Positions 32,260 to 40,901 of a stretch of DNA of 64,000 bases are shown here, piece after piece; the first letter of the stretch is position 1, and the number at the start of each line of letters is the position of its first letter. Where the stretch lies: assembly GCF_943372915.1 (NCBI RefSeq), contig NZ_CALSAN010000011.1, forward strand, positions 81,696 through 145,695. The letters run 5' to 3'. The position numbers were made by a program, and so were the translations under genes. The DNA is from Ferrovibrio terrae_A (GTDB taxonomy: Bacteria > Pseudomonadota > Alphaproteobacteria > Ferrovibrionales > Ferrovibrionaceae). The notes below the pieces were generated by a model that saw only the letters and a list, made by a program, of their open reading frames with translations, was not told the DNA's origin and did not search any database.

Positions 32260-33309
32260 TCAGCCGGCCACAGCCAGCCAGAGCCGGGCGATGGCCGCCG
32301 GGCTGTAATGGGTGGCGACATGCGCCTGGCCGGCCAGGGTACGCTCGATCACGGCAGCCGGATCGGCCAGGCCGGCCATCACAGCCTGCGGCAGCGATTC
32401 TGCCAGCGCGATATACGGCGCCAGTTCGCGATAGCTCTCCAGCGGGTGGGCGAAGACCGCTCGCCCGGCCTGCAGTGCCTGCAGGGCGCGGTTGGTGCTT
32501 TTGCCGCGCACCAGGGCATTGCCATGGTCAAACGGCAGCACGACGGCATCGCAGGCCGCCAATGCAGATTGCAGCGCCGGCACCGACCAGGGCAGGGCGG
32601 CGATCTCCGCCGGCATGGCCTTGCCGCGCAGGGTCTCGAGCAGCGGCACGCCGAGTGGTTCGCAGAGCAGCGTCAGGCGCACGGGATGCCGAGACGCCAG
32701 CGCCGGCAGATCTTCACCGCAGAAGCGGTGCAGGGCGGCGGCATGGGCGCCGAAGAAGCCGAACCACAGCAGGCTGAGCGTTTCACCCGGAGCAAAACGC
32801 ACGGTGTCGGCGGCGACTTCCACCACATCGCCGATCACGCTGATCCCGGCATCCGGCAGATGGTCGCGTAATTGCGTCGTCAGCGCGGCAGAGGCGGCGA
32901 CGATATGGCCGGCACGGCCCAGCAGGGCGGGATAGAAGCTGCGGCAGCCAGCCGCAAGGTCGGCGCCACGCTGCTGGGCAATATAGCCGATGAAATCCTC
33001 ACCCAGCTTGAGATCGCAGACATCGACGATCAGACGGTTGCCGAGTGCGGCGCCGAGCGCGCCGATGGCCTGGATATGGGCCGGCTGCAGCAGCACGCCT
33101 TCCTTGGGCTGAGTCAGGATCACCGCATCGGCATCGATCAGGTCTGCCGTCGGCTGCGCCCATTGCTCAAGGCCGAGCACGGCAGCGTCATGGCCGGCGG
33201 CGCGCAAGGCGGCGGTCGGCAGCAGGGCGCGATAGCGCAGGCTGGCCAGATCGCTATGGCCGCTGGCGAGCGTCGCTGCCGGCGCGAAGGTACAGAATCG
33301 AATCCGCAT
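32260..33309 (-). CDS. Glycosyltransferase-like (GT-B fold) protein of unknown function
   Basis: A 349-residue cytoplasmic protein with two Rossmann-like halves: an N-terminal SLRYRALLPTAALRAAGHDAAVLG, a middle LLWFGFFGAHAAALHRFC, and a C-terminal ACDAVVLPFDHGNALVRGKSTNRALQALQAGRAVFAHPLESYREL. The last segment resembles the donor-site region of family 1/4 glycosyltransferases (S/T-N-R-x-L/V-x-A-L-x-A-G-x-P), but I do not see a full E-x7-E motif. The substrate is unknown. It lies 43 bases from the oxoprolinase stop on the same strand, yet shows no obvious link to it. Confidence 0.6.
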   Translation of the reverse strand: MRIRFCTFAPAATLASGHSDLASLRYRALLPTAALRAAGHDAAVLGLEQWAQPTADLIDADAVILTQPKEGVLLQPAHIQAIGALGAALGNRLIVDVCDLKLGEDFIGYIAQQRGADLAAGCRSFYPALLGRAGHIVAASAALTTQLRDHLPDAGISVIGDVVEVAADTVRFAPGETLSLLWFGFFGAHAAALHRFCGEDLPALASRHPVRLTLLCEPLGVPLLETLRGKAMPAEIAALPWSVPALQSALAACDAVVLPFDHGNALVRGKSTNRALQALQAGRAVFAHPLESYRELAPYIALAESLPQAVMAGLADPAAVIERTLAGQAHVATHYSPAAIARLWLAVAG

Positions 33310-33352
33310 CGGGCCGCAGCTTACAGCAAACGGCCCGATCCGAGGGCGGCGA

Positions 33353-36300
33353 TTATTCCGCCGCCTGCTTCAGGTCGACCGCCTTGCCGAAGCCGCCGCC
33401 AGACGGCGTGGAGATGACAAAGACATCGCCCGGCTGCATCGGCGTCGAGCAGCGGCCCTCCATCGGCTCCTTGGCGCCGGAGGTGCGCTCCACCCATTGC
33501 CGCCCGGTCTCGCCGGTGCCGCCGCCATCAAGACCAAAGGGTGGTACGGTGCGGTGCGACGACAGCAGCGTGGCCACCATGGGCGTGAGGAAGCGCATGC
33601 GGCGGATGGTGCCATCGCCGCCCCGGTGTTTGCCCTTGCCGCCAGAGCCGCGCCGGATGCGGAAGCTTTCCAGCAGCACCGGGAAGCGGAATTCCAGCAC
33701 CTCGGGATCGGTCAGGCGGGCATTGGTCATATGCGTATGCACGGCGTCGCAGCCGTCGAAATCCGGGCCGGCGCCGCTGCCGCCGCAGATGGTCTCGTAA
33801 TACTGGTACTCGTTATTGCCGAAGGTGAAATTGTTCATCGTGCCTTGCGCCGCCGCCATCACGCCGAGCGCCCCGAAGATGGTGTCGGTGATGCACTGGC
33901 TGGTCTCGACATTGCCGGCCACCGTGGCCGCCGGGTAGACCGGGTCGAGCATCGAGTTCTTCGGAATGATGATTTCCAGCGGCTTGAGGCAGCCGCCGTT
34001 CAGCGGAATGTCGGAATCCACCAGGCAGCGGAAGGCATAGAGCACGGCGGCGACGCAAACCGCGGTCGGCGCATTGTAGTTGGTCGGATGCTGGCCGGAT
34101 GTACCGGTGAAGTCGATCTTGGCGGTGCGGTCCTTGTGGTTGACCGTCACCTTCACCTTGATCTCGAAGCCATCGTCCATCGGATAGGTGAATTCGCCGT
34201 CCTTCAGGCGGCTGATCACCCGGCGCACGGATTCTTCCGCATTGTCCTGTACATGGTTCATATAGGCGCGCACGACATCGAGGCCGAACTGGTCGACCAT
34301 CTTGCGCAGCTCCTGCGCACCCTTCTCGCAGGAAGCGATCTGTGCCTTCAGGTCGGCGATATTCTGTGCCGGGTTGCGCGAGGGGTATTTGCCGGATTTC
34401 AGGATGGCAACCATCTCGTCTTCCAGCATGCGGCCGCCATCGACCAGCAGCACGTTGTCCAGCAGCACGCCTTCATCTTCCACGGTGCGGCTGTCCGGCG
34501 GCATCGAGCCGGGCGTGGTGCCGCCGATATCGGCATGGTGGCCACGGCTGCCCAGATAGAACAGCACCTCCTGGCCGGCCTTGTCGAACACGGGCGTGAT
34601 GACGGTGACATCGGGCAGATGCGTGCCGCCGGCATACGGCGCGTTCAGCACATAGACATCGCCGGGCTTCATCTGGCCGGCACGCTTGCGCATCACGGTC
34701 TTGATGCTTTCCGACATCGATCCCAGATGCACCGGCATATGCGGCGCATTGGCGATCAGCTCGCCATCCAGATCGAAAATGGCGCAGGAGAAATCGAGGC
34801 GCTCCTTGATGTTGACCGAATAGGCGGTCTTCTCCAGCACGCTGCCCATCTGCTCGGCGATCGACATGAACAGGTTGTTGAAGATTTCCAGCATCACCGG
34901 ATCGACAGAGGTGCCGATGGCCCGGCGCTCGGGCAGGGCCTCCACGCGCTTCAGCACCAGGTCGCGGCGCTCGGTCAGCTTTGCCTGCCAGCCGGGTTCC
35001 AGCACGATGGTGCTGGTCGGCTCGATCACGATGGCCGGCCCCTTGATGGTCTCGCCCGGCCGCAAGGCGGCGCGGTCATAGACCGGCGTGTCGCGCCAGC
35101 TGCTGGCCATATAGGCCTTGCGCCGGGCCAGCACCGGGATGGCATCCTGCGCGCGCGGATCGACGATCTTTTCCACCGCATCGGGCGCGCGTTCGCCCTG
35201 GCCGACCACTTCCACCGCCACGGAACCGGCGATCAGTGCCTTTTCCGGGCTGATGAAGCCGAAGCGCTGGCGATGCGCGGCCTCGAAAGCGGCCTTGATC
35301 TGTGCCAGCGTGCCGAACTCGACTTCCAAGGCAGAGTCGGAGCCGCCATAGCGCACATGCAGCTTGCGGATCACCGTGATTTTCTCCGGTGCCACACCCT
35401 GGCGCAGCATCTCGGCATGGGACTCCGCCGCCAGCGCATCCAGCGCCTTCGACAGGCCGGGCAGGGCGGCAGCGTCCAGCGTCACTTCTGCCGACTTTTC
35501 CTTCAGCACGCGCTGGTCGGCCAGGCCCATGCCATAGGCTGACAGCACACCGGCCAGTGGATGCAGCAGCACTTCGGTCATGCCGAGTGCATCGGCCACC
35601 AGGCAGGCATGCTGGCCGCCGGCGCCGCCGAAGCTGGACAGCACGTATTTGGTTACGTCATAGCCGCGCGCCACGGAAATCTTCTTGATCGCGTTGGCCA
35701 TGTTCTCGACGGCAATGGCGAGGAAGCCCTCGGCCATCTCCTCGATGCTGCGCGTATCGCCACTCTCGGCCTTCACGCGGGCCTGCAGCTCGGCGAACTT
35801 GGTCTTGACGACGTCGGCATCCAGCGGCTGGTCGCCATTGGGGCCGAAGACGGCGGGGAAGAAATCGGGCTGCAGCTTGCCCAGCACCACGTTGCAGTCG
35901 GTCACCGCCAGCGGCCCGCCGCGGCGATAGCAGGCCGGGCCGGGATTGGCGCCGGCAGAATCCGGCCCCACGCGATAGCGCGCGCCATCGAAATGCAGGA
36001 TCGAACCGCCGCCGGCCGCCACGGTATTGATCATCATCATTGGCGCACGCATGCGCACGCCGGCCACCATGGTCTCGAAAGCGCGTTCGTATTCGCCGGC
36101 ATAATGGCTCACATCGGTGGAGGTGCCACCCATGTCGAAGCCGATCACCTTCTGGAAGCCGGCCCGGGTCGAGGTTTCCACCAGGCCGACCACGCCGCCG
36201 GCCGGGCCGGACAGGATGCTGTCCTTGCCCTGGAAGAAGTTGGCATCGGCGAGGCCACCGTTGGATTGCATGAACATCAGCCGCAGTGCTGTGTTGGCCG

Positions 36301-37021
36301 CATCCAGCTCGCTGCCCACCTGGTCGACATAGCGGCGCAGGATCGGCGAGACATAGGCATCGACCACCGTGGTGTCGCCACGGCTGACGAACTTGATCAG
36401 CGGCGAGACCTGGTGGCTGGCCGAAACCTGCGTGAAGCCGAGCTTCTTCGCAAGGGCCGCGACTTTCGCCTCATGATCGGTATAGCGGTAACCATGCATG
36501 AACAGCACGGCGACGCTGCGGATGCCATCGGCAAAGGCCGCCTTCAGGGCTGTCTCGGCGGCTTTCAAATCCAGCGGGGTCTCGATGCTGCCGTCGTTGC
36601 GCACGCGCTCAGGGATTTCCACCACGCGCTCATACAGCATCTCGGGCAGCTGGATATGCAGGGCGAAGAGATTCGGCCGGGTCTGGTAGCCGATGCGCAG
36701 CTGATCGGCGAAGCCTTGCGAAACCAGCAGCAGCACGCGGTCGCCCTTGCGCTCGAGCAGCGCGTTGGTCGCGACCGTGGTGCCCATCTTGACGGCGGCG
36801 ATCTTGCCCTTGGGCAGCGCGTCGCCGGGTTTCAGGCCCAGCAGATCACGGATGCCCTGCACGGCGGCATCCTTGTAACGCTCCGGGTTTTCCGACAGCA
36901 GCTTGTGGGTGACGATCTCACCACCCGGCTTGCGGCCGACGATATCGGTAAATGTGCCGCCGCGATCGATCCAGAATTCCCACTGGCTCTGGGGGGGCAT
37001 GGTTTCAACAGACTGGGACAT
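33353..37021 (-). CDS. Fused 5-oxoprolinase/hydantoinase A-B protein
   Basis: A 1222-residue fusion of a hydantoinase A-type ATPase domain (about 1-690; WIDRGGTFTDIVG at the start, KMGTTVATNALLERKGDRVLLL, VIGFDMGGTSTDVSHY) and a hydantoinase B-type domain (about 700-1220; FSCAIFDLDGELIANAPHMPVHLGSM, ADIGGTTPGSMPP, NYNAPTAV, HTHMTNARLTDPEVLE). This layout and length match ATP-dependent 5-oxoprolinase, which opens 5-oxoproline to glutamate; hydantoin or related cyclic amides are alternatives. It is downstream of dctPQM in the same orientation (73 bases from dctM), suggesting the TRAP system imports its substrate. Confidence 0.9.
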   Translation of the reverse strand: MSQSVETMPPQSQWEFWIDRGGTFTDIVGRKPGGEIVTHKLLSENPERYKDAAVQGIRDLLGLKPGDALPKGKIAAVKMGTTVATNALLERKGDRVLLLVSQGFADQLRIGYQTRPNLFALHIQLPEMLYERVVEIPERVRNDGSIETPLDLKAAETALKAAFADGIRSVAVLFMHGYRYTDHEAKVAALAKKLGFTQVSASHQVSPLIKFVSRGDTTVVDAYVSPILRRYVDQVGSELDAANTALRLMFMQSNGGLADANFFQGKDSILSGPAGGVVGLVETSTRAGFQKVIGFDMGGTSTDVSHYAGEYERAFETMVAGVRMRAPMMMINTVAAGGGSILHFDGARYRVGPDSAGANPGPACYRRGGPLAVTDCNVVLGKLQPDFFPAVFGPNGDQPLDADVVKTKFAELQARVKAESGDTRSIEEMAEGFLAIAVENMANAIKKISVARGYDVTKYVLSSFGGAGGQHACLVADALGMTEVLLHPLAGVLSAYGMGLADQRVLKEKSAEVTLDAAALPGLSKALDALAAESHAEMLRQGVAPEKITVIRKLHVRYGGSDSALEVEFGTLAQIKAAFEAAHRQRFGFISPEKALIAGSVAVEVVGQGERAPDAVEKIVDPRAQDAIPVLARRKAYMASSWRDTPVYDRAALRPGETIKGPAIVIEPTSTIVLEPGWQAKLTERRDLVLKRVEALPERRAIGTSVDPVMLEIFNNLFMSIAEQMGSVLEKTAYSVNIKERLDFSCAIFDLDGELIANAPHMPVHLGSMSESIKTVMRKRAGQMKPGDVYVLNAPYAGGTHLPDVTVITPVFDKAGQEVLFYLGSRGHHADIGGTTPGSMPPDSRTVEDEGVLLDNVLLVDGGRMLEDEMVAILKSGKYPSRNPAQNIADLKAQIASCEKGAQELRKMVDQFGLDVVRAYMNHVQDNAEESVRRVISRLKDGEFTYPMDDGFEIKVKVTVNHKDRTAKIDFTGTSGQHPTNYNAPTAVCVAAVLYAFRCLVDSDIPLNGGCLKPLEIIIPKNSMLDPVYPAATVAGNVETSQCITDTIFGALGVMAAAQGTMNNFTFGNNEYQYYETICGGSGAGPDFDGCDAVHTHMTNARLTDPEVLEFRFPVLLESFRIRRGSGGKGKHRGGDGTIRRMRFLTPMVATLLSSHRTVPPFGLDGGGTGETGRQWVERTSGAKEPMEGRCSTPMQPGDVFVISTPSGGGFGKAVDLKQAAE

Positions 37022-37094
37022 CGCAGCGAACTCCGGGGTTTTCCGTATCGTATAATGGCCGGGGCAGACTCGTCACGCCCCGGGCGGCAACCTC

Positions 37095-38399
37095 TTATTG
37101 CCCGATCATCTGGGTGGGCAGCCAGGTGGCCAGGCCGGGGAAGAAGACCATCAGGGCGACCGCCACGCACATCAGCAGGAACAGCGGGAATGCCACCTTG
37201 GCGATATAGGTGATCTGGTGCCCGGTCATGCCCTGCAGCACAAACAGATTAAAGCCGACCGGCGGGGTGATCTGGGCCATTTCCACCACCAGCACGATGA
37301 AGATGCCAAACCAGACCAGGTCTATGCCGAGACGTTCGATCATCGGTAACACCACGGCCATGGTCAGCACCACCATCGAAATGCCATCCAGGAAACAACC
37401 GAGAATAATATAGAACACCATCAGCACCACGATCAGCGCACCGGCAGACAGGCCAAGCTGATCGATCCAATCGGCCAGATGGCGCGGCAGGCCGGTAAAG
37501 CCCATGGCCAGCGTCAGGAAGGCGGCCCCCGAAAGGATGAGCGCAATCATGCAGCTGAGCCGTGTCGCCCCCATCAGGCTGTCAAGAAAGGTCTGTCTGT
37601 TCAGGCTGCCTTGCGTCCAGGCCACGATCAGGGCGCCGACGACGCCCAGGCCGGCGGCCTCGGTGGCAGTGGCGAGGCCGACATAGATCGACCCCAGCAC
37701 GGCAACGATCAGGCTCACGGTGGGCAACAGATGCCGCGAGGCCCAAAGCTTCTGTCCAAAGCTCAGGGTTTCCGTTGGCTGCGGCACCTTGTTCGGATTG
37801 AGCCAGGCCCAGATGATGATGTAGCCCATGAACAGGCCGGCCAGCAGGATGCCGGGAATTACGCCGGCAATGAACAGCTTGGCGATCGAGACGTCGGCGG
37901 CAACACCATAGACGATCATGATCAGCGACGGCGGAATCAGCAGGCCGAGCGTGCCGGCACCGGCCAGCGTGCCGATGATCATGTCTTCAGGATAATTACG
38001 TGCGCGCAGTTCTGGGATCGTCATCTTGCCAATGGTGGCGCAGGTGGCAGCCGACGACCCGGAAACCGCGGCGAAGATGGTGCAGCCGATCACGTTGGTG
38101 TGCAGCAGGCGGCCGGGAATCCGCGTCATCCAGGGGGCCAGGCCGCGGAACATGTCTTCCGACAGTTTGGTGCGGAACAGGATTTCACCCATCCAGATGA
38201 ACATCGGCAGTGCCGTCAGTGTCCAGCTGGAGGCCGAGCCCCAGATGGTGGTGACCATGGCATCGCCAACCGGGCGCGAGGTGAACACTGCCATGGCGAT
38301 CCAGCCGCAACTTAGCAGGCCGAGCCCAATCCATAAGCCGGCAGCAAACAAGGCAAACAATGCGGCAATCAGGAAGCCGGCGATCAGGAGCTGTTCCAT
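37095..38399 (-). CDS. dctM: TRAP transporter large permease DctM
   Basis: A 434-residue membrane protein of the TRAP DctM/large-permease family with about 12 hydrophobic segments. Characteristic stretches are AAVSGSSAATCATIGKMTIPELRARNYPEDMIIGTLAGAGTLGLLIPPSLIMIVYG and ITPPVGFNLFVLQG. It couples sodium entry to uptake of the ligand delivered by DctP. It starts 6 bases after dctQ ends. Substrate identity comes only from context: the next gene encodes a 5-oxoprolinase-type enzyme. Confidence 0.95.
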   Translation of the reverse strand: MEQLLIAGFLIAALFALFAAGLWIGLGLLSCGWIAMAVFTSRPVGDAMVTTIWGSASSWTLTALPMFIWMGEILFRTKLSEDMFRGLAPWMTRIPGRLLHTNVIGCTIFAAVSGSSAATCATIGKMTIPELRARNYPEDMIIGTLAGAGTLGLLIPPSLIMIVYGVAADVSIAKLFIAGVIPGILLAGLFMGYIIIWAWLNPNKVPQPTETLSFGQKLWASRHLLPTVSLIVAVLGSIYVGLATATEAAGLGVVGALIVAWTQGSLNRQTFLDSLMGATRLSCMIALILSGAAFLTLAMGFTGLPRHLADWIDQLGLSAGALIVVLMVFYIILGCFLDGISMVVLTMAVVLPMIERLGIDLVWFGIFIVLVVEMAQITPPVGFNLFVLQGMTGHQITYIAKVAFPLFLLMCVAVALMVFFPGLATWLPTQMIGQ

Positions 38400-38405
38400 G
38401 GTGAT

Positions 38406-38915
38406 TTATTCCGTATGGGCTATTTCGGAGAGATCGGTCCGTGGGCGTTCGCCGCGCAGGACCAGGACGAGCTCCTCGATATAGGCAAGCACCAGCACAG
38501 TTGTGCCCACGGCCATGCCAAGTTGCGGAAGCCACAGGGGTGTTGCGTCATTGGCTGATGAAATGTCATGGAATGCGAATGACCACCAAACCATTTTTGC
38601 ACTGAAGAAGGCCAAGGCGCCGCTGATGGCTATGGCAAGCAGTACGCACCAGACCTCGAGAATCCGCCGCTTCTTCTCACCCAGGCGATTCAAGATCAGC
38701 GTGACGCGGATGTGGTCGCCATGCACGAACGTGTTGGCCAGTGCTAGGAAGGATGCGGCGGCCATGAAATAGCCGGCATATGAGTCGATGCCGCGGATAT
38801 AGAAGTCTAGCTGACGGCCCAGGATACTGAGCAGGATACAGCCGAGCATGGCGATCATAGACAGGCCGGCGAGCCATCCGCAGACGCGGTATAGCGAGGC
38901 GAGCAGAGCACGCAT
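38406..38915 (-). CDS. dctQ: TRAP transporter small permease DctQ
   Basis: A 169-residue DctQ-family subunit with four hydrophobic helices. The typical central stretch is YIRGIDSYAGYFMAAASFLALANTFVHGDHIRVTLIL, and the last helix reads LWLPQLGMAVGTTVLVLAYIEELVLVLRG. It forms the membrane complex with DctM. The ATG at 38915 follows GGGGGATACTCTT. It is separated from dctP by an 86-base gap that contains a perfect 12-bp hairpin, so it is probably expressed less than dctP. Confidence 0.92.
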   Translation of the reverse strand: MRALLASLYRVCGWLAGLSMIAMLGCILLSILGRQLDFYIRGIDSYAGYFMAAASFLALANTFVHGDHIRVTLILNRLGEKKRRILEVWCVLLAIAISGALAFFSAKMVWWSFAFHDISSANDATPLWLPQLGMAVGTTVLVLAYIEELVLVLRGERPRTDLSEIAHTE

Positions 38916-38966
38916 AAGAGTATCCCCCGATACAGGAAACGCCGGCTTGCCGGCGGCAGCATGAAA

Positions 38967-38994
38967 TAACGGGCGGCGTTGTCGCCGCCCGTTA
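38967..38994 (-). other. Perfect hairpin between dctP and dctQ
   Basis: TAACGGGCGGCG and CGCCGCCCGTTA form a perfect 12-bp stem with a 4-base loop, beginning 7 bases after the dctP stop. Only a short T-rich stretch follows on the minus strand, so partial termination or 3'-end protection of dctP mRNA is likely. Confidence 0.65.
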
Positions 38995-39001
38995 CCAGGT
39001 C

Positions 39002-39979
39002 TTACATCGCCTTGTAGGCTTTGATGGCTTCCTCGCCATCCGCGCCGGCCTTTTTGAGCCACTCTTCTGCCAGCGTGTTGCCGATCTTCTTCAGACTGGA
39101 CTGCAGGGCCGGAGACGGCGGCAACACCTGCATGCCGCCCTTGATCAGCGCAGCCTTGGCAGCTTCAGTTTCTTCTGTTGCCATTTCCCAGCCGCGAGTC
39201 TCGGCGGCGGCGGCGGCATCGAGCAGGGCCTTCTGTGTGGCCGGATCGAGCTTCTTCAGCGAATCCTTGCCGACGAACACCATGTTCTTCGGCAGCCAGC
39301 TCTGCACATCGTAGAAGTACTTCAGGCTTTCCCACACTTTGGCATCACGGCCGGTCGAGGCTGAGGTGACGAAGGTGGTGACCACGCCGGTGGCCAGCGC
39401 CTGGGCCAGTTCGGCAGCCTGGATGGTTACCGGCTGGGCGCCCACCAGCTCGGCGATGCGTGAGGTTGCCGGGTTGTAGGCGCGGAACTTGGTGCCTTTC
39501 AGATCTTCGACGGCATTGATTTCCTTTGCGGCAAACAGTCCCTGCGGCGGCCACGGCACGGTGTAAAGCAGCATCATGCCCTGGGCATCCAGCTTACGCG
39601 CCACCACCGGTTTCTGCGCTGCGTAGAGTTTCTTCGCCTCGGCAAAGGAGGTGGCAAGGAAAGGCACGGTATCGAGCCCGAAGATCGCCGTCTCGTTCTC
39701 GATGTTTGACATCAGAACCTCGCCGATCTGCACCTGGCCGGTCTGCACTGCGCGCTTGATCTCGGTCGCCTTGAACAGCGAGGCGTTGGCATGCACGGTG
39801 ATATCCAGCTTGCCGCCGGATAGCTTCTTCGCGTCTTCGGCAAAGGCTGCCAGATTCTTGCTGTGGAAATTGTTTACCGGATAGGCCGCGGGCAGATCCC
39901 ATTTGGTCTGCGCCACCGCGGGCACCGCCGCCAAAACGACCGCGAGCGCGGCCAGAACGGATTTCACCTGCATCATCAT
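39002..39979 (-). CDS. dctP: TRAP transporter substrate-binding protein DctP
   Basis: A 325-residue periplasmic binding protein with a signal peptide (hydrophobic up to AAVPAVAQ). DctP-family features include WDLPAAYPVNNFHSKNLAAFAEDAKKLSGGKLDITVHANASLF, IGEVLMSNIENE and DLKGTKFRAYNPATSRIAELVGAQPV, which holds the ligand-binding Arg region. Three ATGs occur in tandem; the outermost is annotated, though the third is better spaced (7 bases) from GGGGA. The ligand is not readable from sequence. A 19-bp inverted repeat lies about 85 bases upstream, between it and the MarR-like regulator gene. Confidence 0.93.
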   Translation of the reverse strand: MMMQVKSVLAALAVVLAAVPAVAQTKWDLPAAYPVNNFHSKNLAAFAEDAKKLSGGKLDITVHANASLFKATEIKRAVQTGQVQIGEVLMSNIENETAIFGLDTVPFLATSFAEAKKLYAAQKPVVARKLDAQGMMLLYTVPWPPQGLFAAKEINAVEDLKGTKFRAYNPATSRIAELVGAQPVTIQAAELAQALATGVVTTFVTSASTGRDAKVWESLKYFYDVQSWLPKNMVFVGKDSLKKLDPATQKALLDAAAAAETRGWEMATEETEAAKAALIKGGMQVLPPSPALQSSLKKIGNTLAEEWLKKAGADGEEAIKAYKAM

Positions 39980-40062
39980 ATCCCCGCTATGCAGCCTGAC
40001 CGTGTCGGCCGCTGTTGTTTTCCCTGTGCCGGTCTGGCCGGCGCGGCAGACGATGTCGAAAC

Positions 40063-40081
40063 GTTGATAAATTGTCAACGT
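40063..40081. promoter_or_regulatory. Inverted-repeat operator upstream of dctP
   Basis: CGTTGATAAATTGTCAACG is a 19-bp inverted repeat with 8 of 9 base pairs matched. On the minus strand it holds TTGACA (40079-40074), with no good -10 downstream; a TACAAT (40105-40100) lies just upstream. It is the likely binding site of the adjacent MarR-like regulator. Confidence 0.55.
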
Positions 40082-40168
40082 AAAATCATCAAAACATCAT
40101 TGTAGCGCGAATGATCTGCGCTTGTGCCGCGGGAAACGGCAGTGCGCCCGGAATTTGTGCGGAAAGAG

Positions 40169-40747
40169 TCAGAGCGAGGCAGCGGCGCGGGCGGCCTGAT
40201 CGTAGATACCCGACAGGGCCCGCATCAGGTCGGCCAGGCGGGAGAGGTCGACATGCGGTTGGCCGATCAGGGCCATGGCATCGACCAGCAGCTGGTCGCG
40301 GATCTTGCGGTATTCGATGCAATAGTCGCGGCCGATCTGGGTCGTGCTGTAGAAGATTTCCTTGCCGCGCTTCTCGCCGGCAACCAGATCCAGCCGCACC
40401 AGCTTTTTCATGGCGTAATTCACTGTGTGGGTGTCTTCGATATCCAGCACAAGGCAGATATCGGCCAATCGCTTGGAACGCTCGCGATGGTTCACGCTAT
40501 GCAGCACCAGCACGTCCAGACTGGCAAGATCATGCAGGCCGGCGGCATTCATGCAGCGCACAACCCAGCGGTTGAAGGCATTGCCGGCCATCATCAGGGC
40601 GAATTCGAACTCGCTCAGCTCCATCAGCTTGTTGGTGGCGAGATGGGCCGAGGATACGATCGGACGATGGGGCTCAGTGCGCCCCGCGGTGATTTTCCCG
40701 CCATGGGGCGGTTTGGCCTTCGTGGTTTTCGATTTTGCCTTCACCAT
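40169..40747 (-). CDS. MarR-like winged-helix regulator
   Basis: A 192-residue predicted DNA-binding protein with a basic N-terminal tail (MVKAKSKTTKAKPPH). Its winged-helix core has LASLDVLVLHSVNHRERSKRLADICLVLDIEDTHTVNYAMKKLVRLDLVAGEKRGKEIFYSTT, with the recognition helix around ETHTVNYAMKKL-type residues. It continues into a C-terminal dimerisation helix. Similar MarR-type proteins often sit beside TRAP or oxoprolinase genes. It is immediately upstream of dctP on the same strand, with a 189-base gap holding an inverted repeat, so it probably controls dctPQM and the oxoprolinase gene. The inducer is unknown. Confidence 0.8.
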   Translation of the reverse strand: MVKAKSKTTKAKPPHGGKITAGRTEPHRPIVSSAHLATNKLMELSEFEFALMMAGNAFNRWVVRCMNAAGLHDLASLDVLVLHSVNHRERSKRLADICLVLDIEDTHTVNYAMKKLVRLDLVAGEKRGKEIFYSTTQIGRDYCIEYRKIRDQLLVDAMALIGQPHVDLSRLADLMRALSGIYDQAARAAASL

Positions 40748-40901
40748 GTCTCTGCCCTCTCATCGCCCTGCATGCCTGCAAACCGGGCAGAACCCCGGCA
40801 TAACCGGAACAGGGGCCGCATACCCCCCTTGCAGCCAGTGCATGGCCCATCTGTAAACAAGCGTAGCCCGCGGCAGCCCGGCTTTGCTAGGGTCGCGCAC
40901 C

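Noticed and set aside
33497..35542. A 681-codon open frame antisense to the oxoprolinase
   Set aside because: Long antisense frames are expected at this GC content; the sense strand carries all recognisable motifs.
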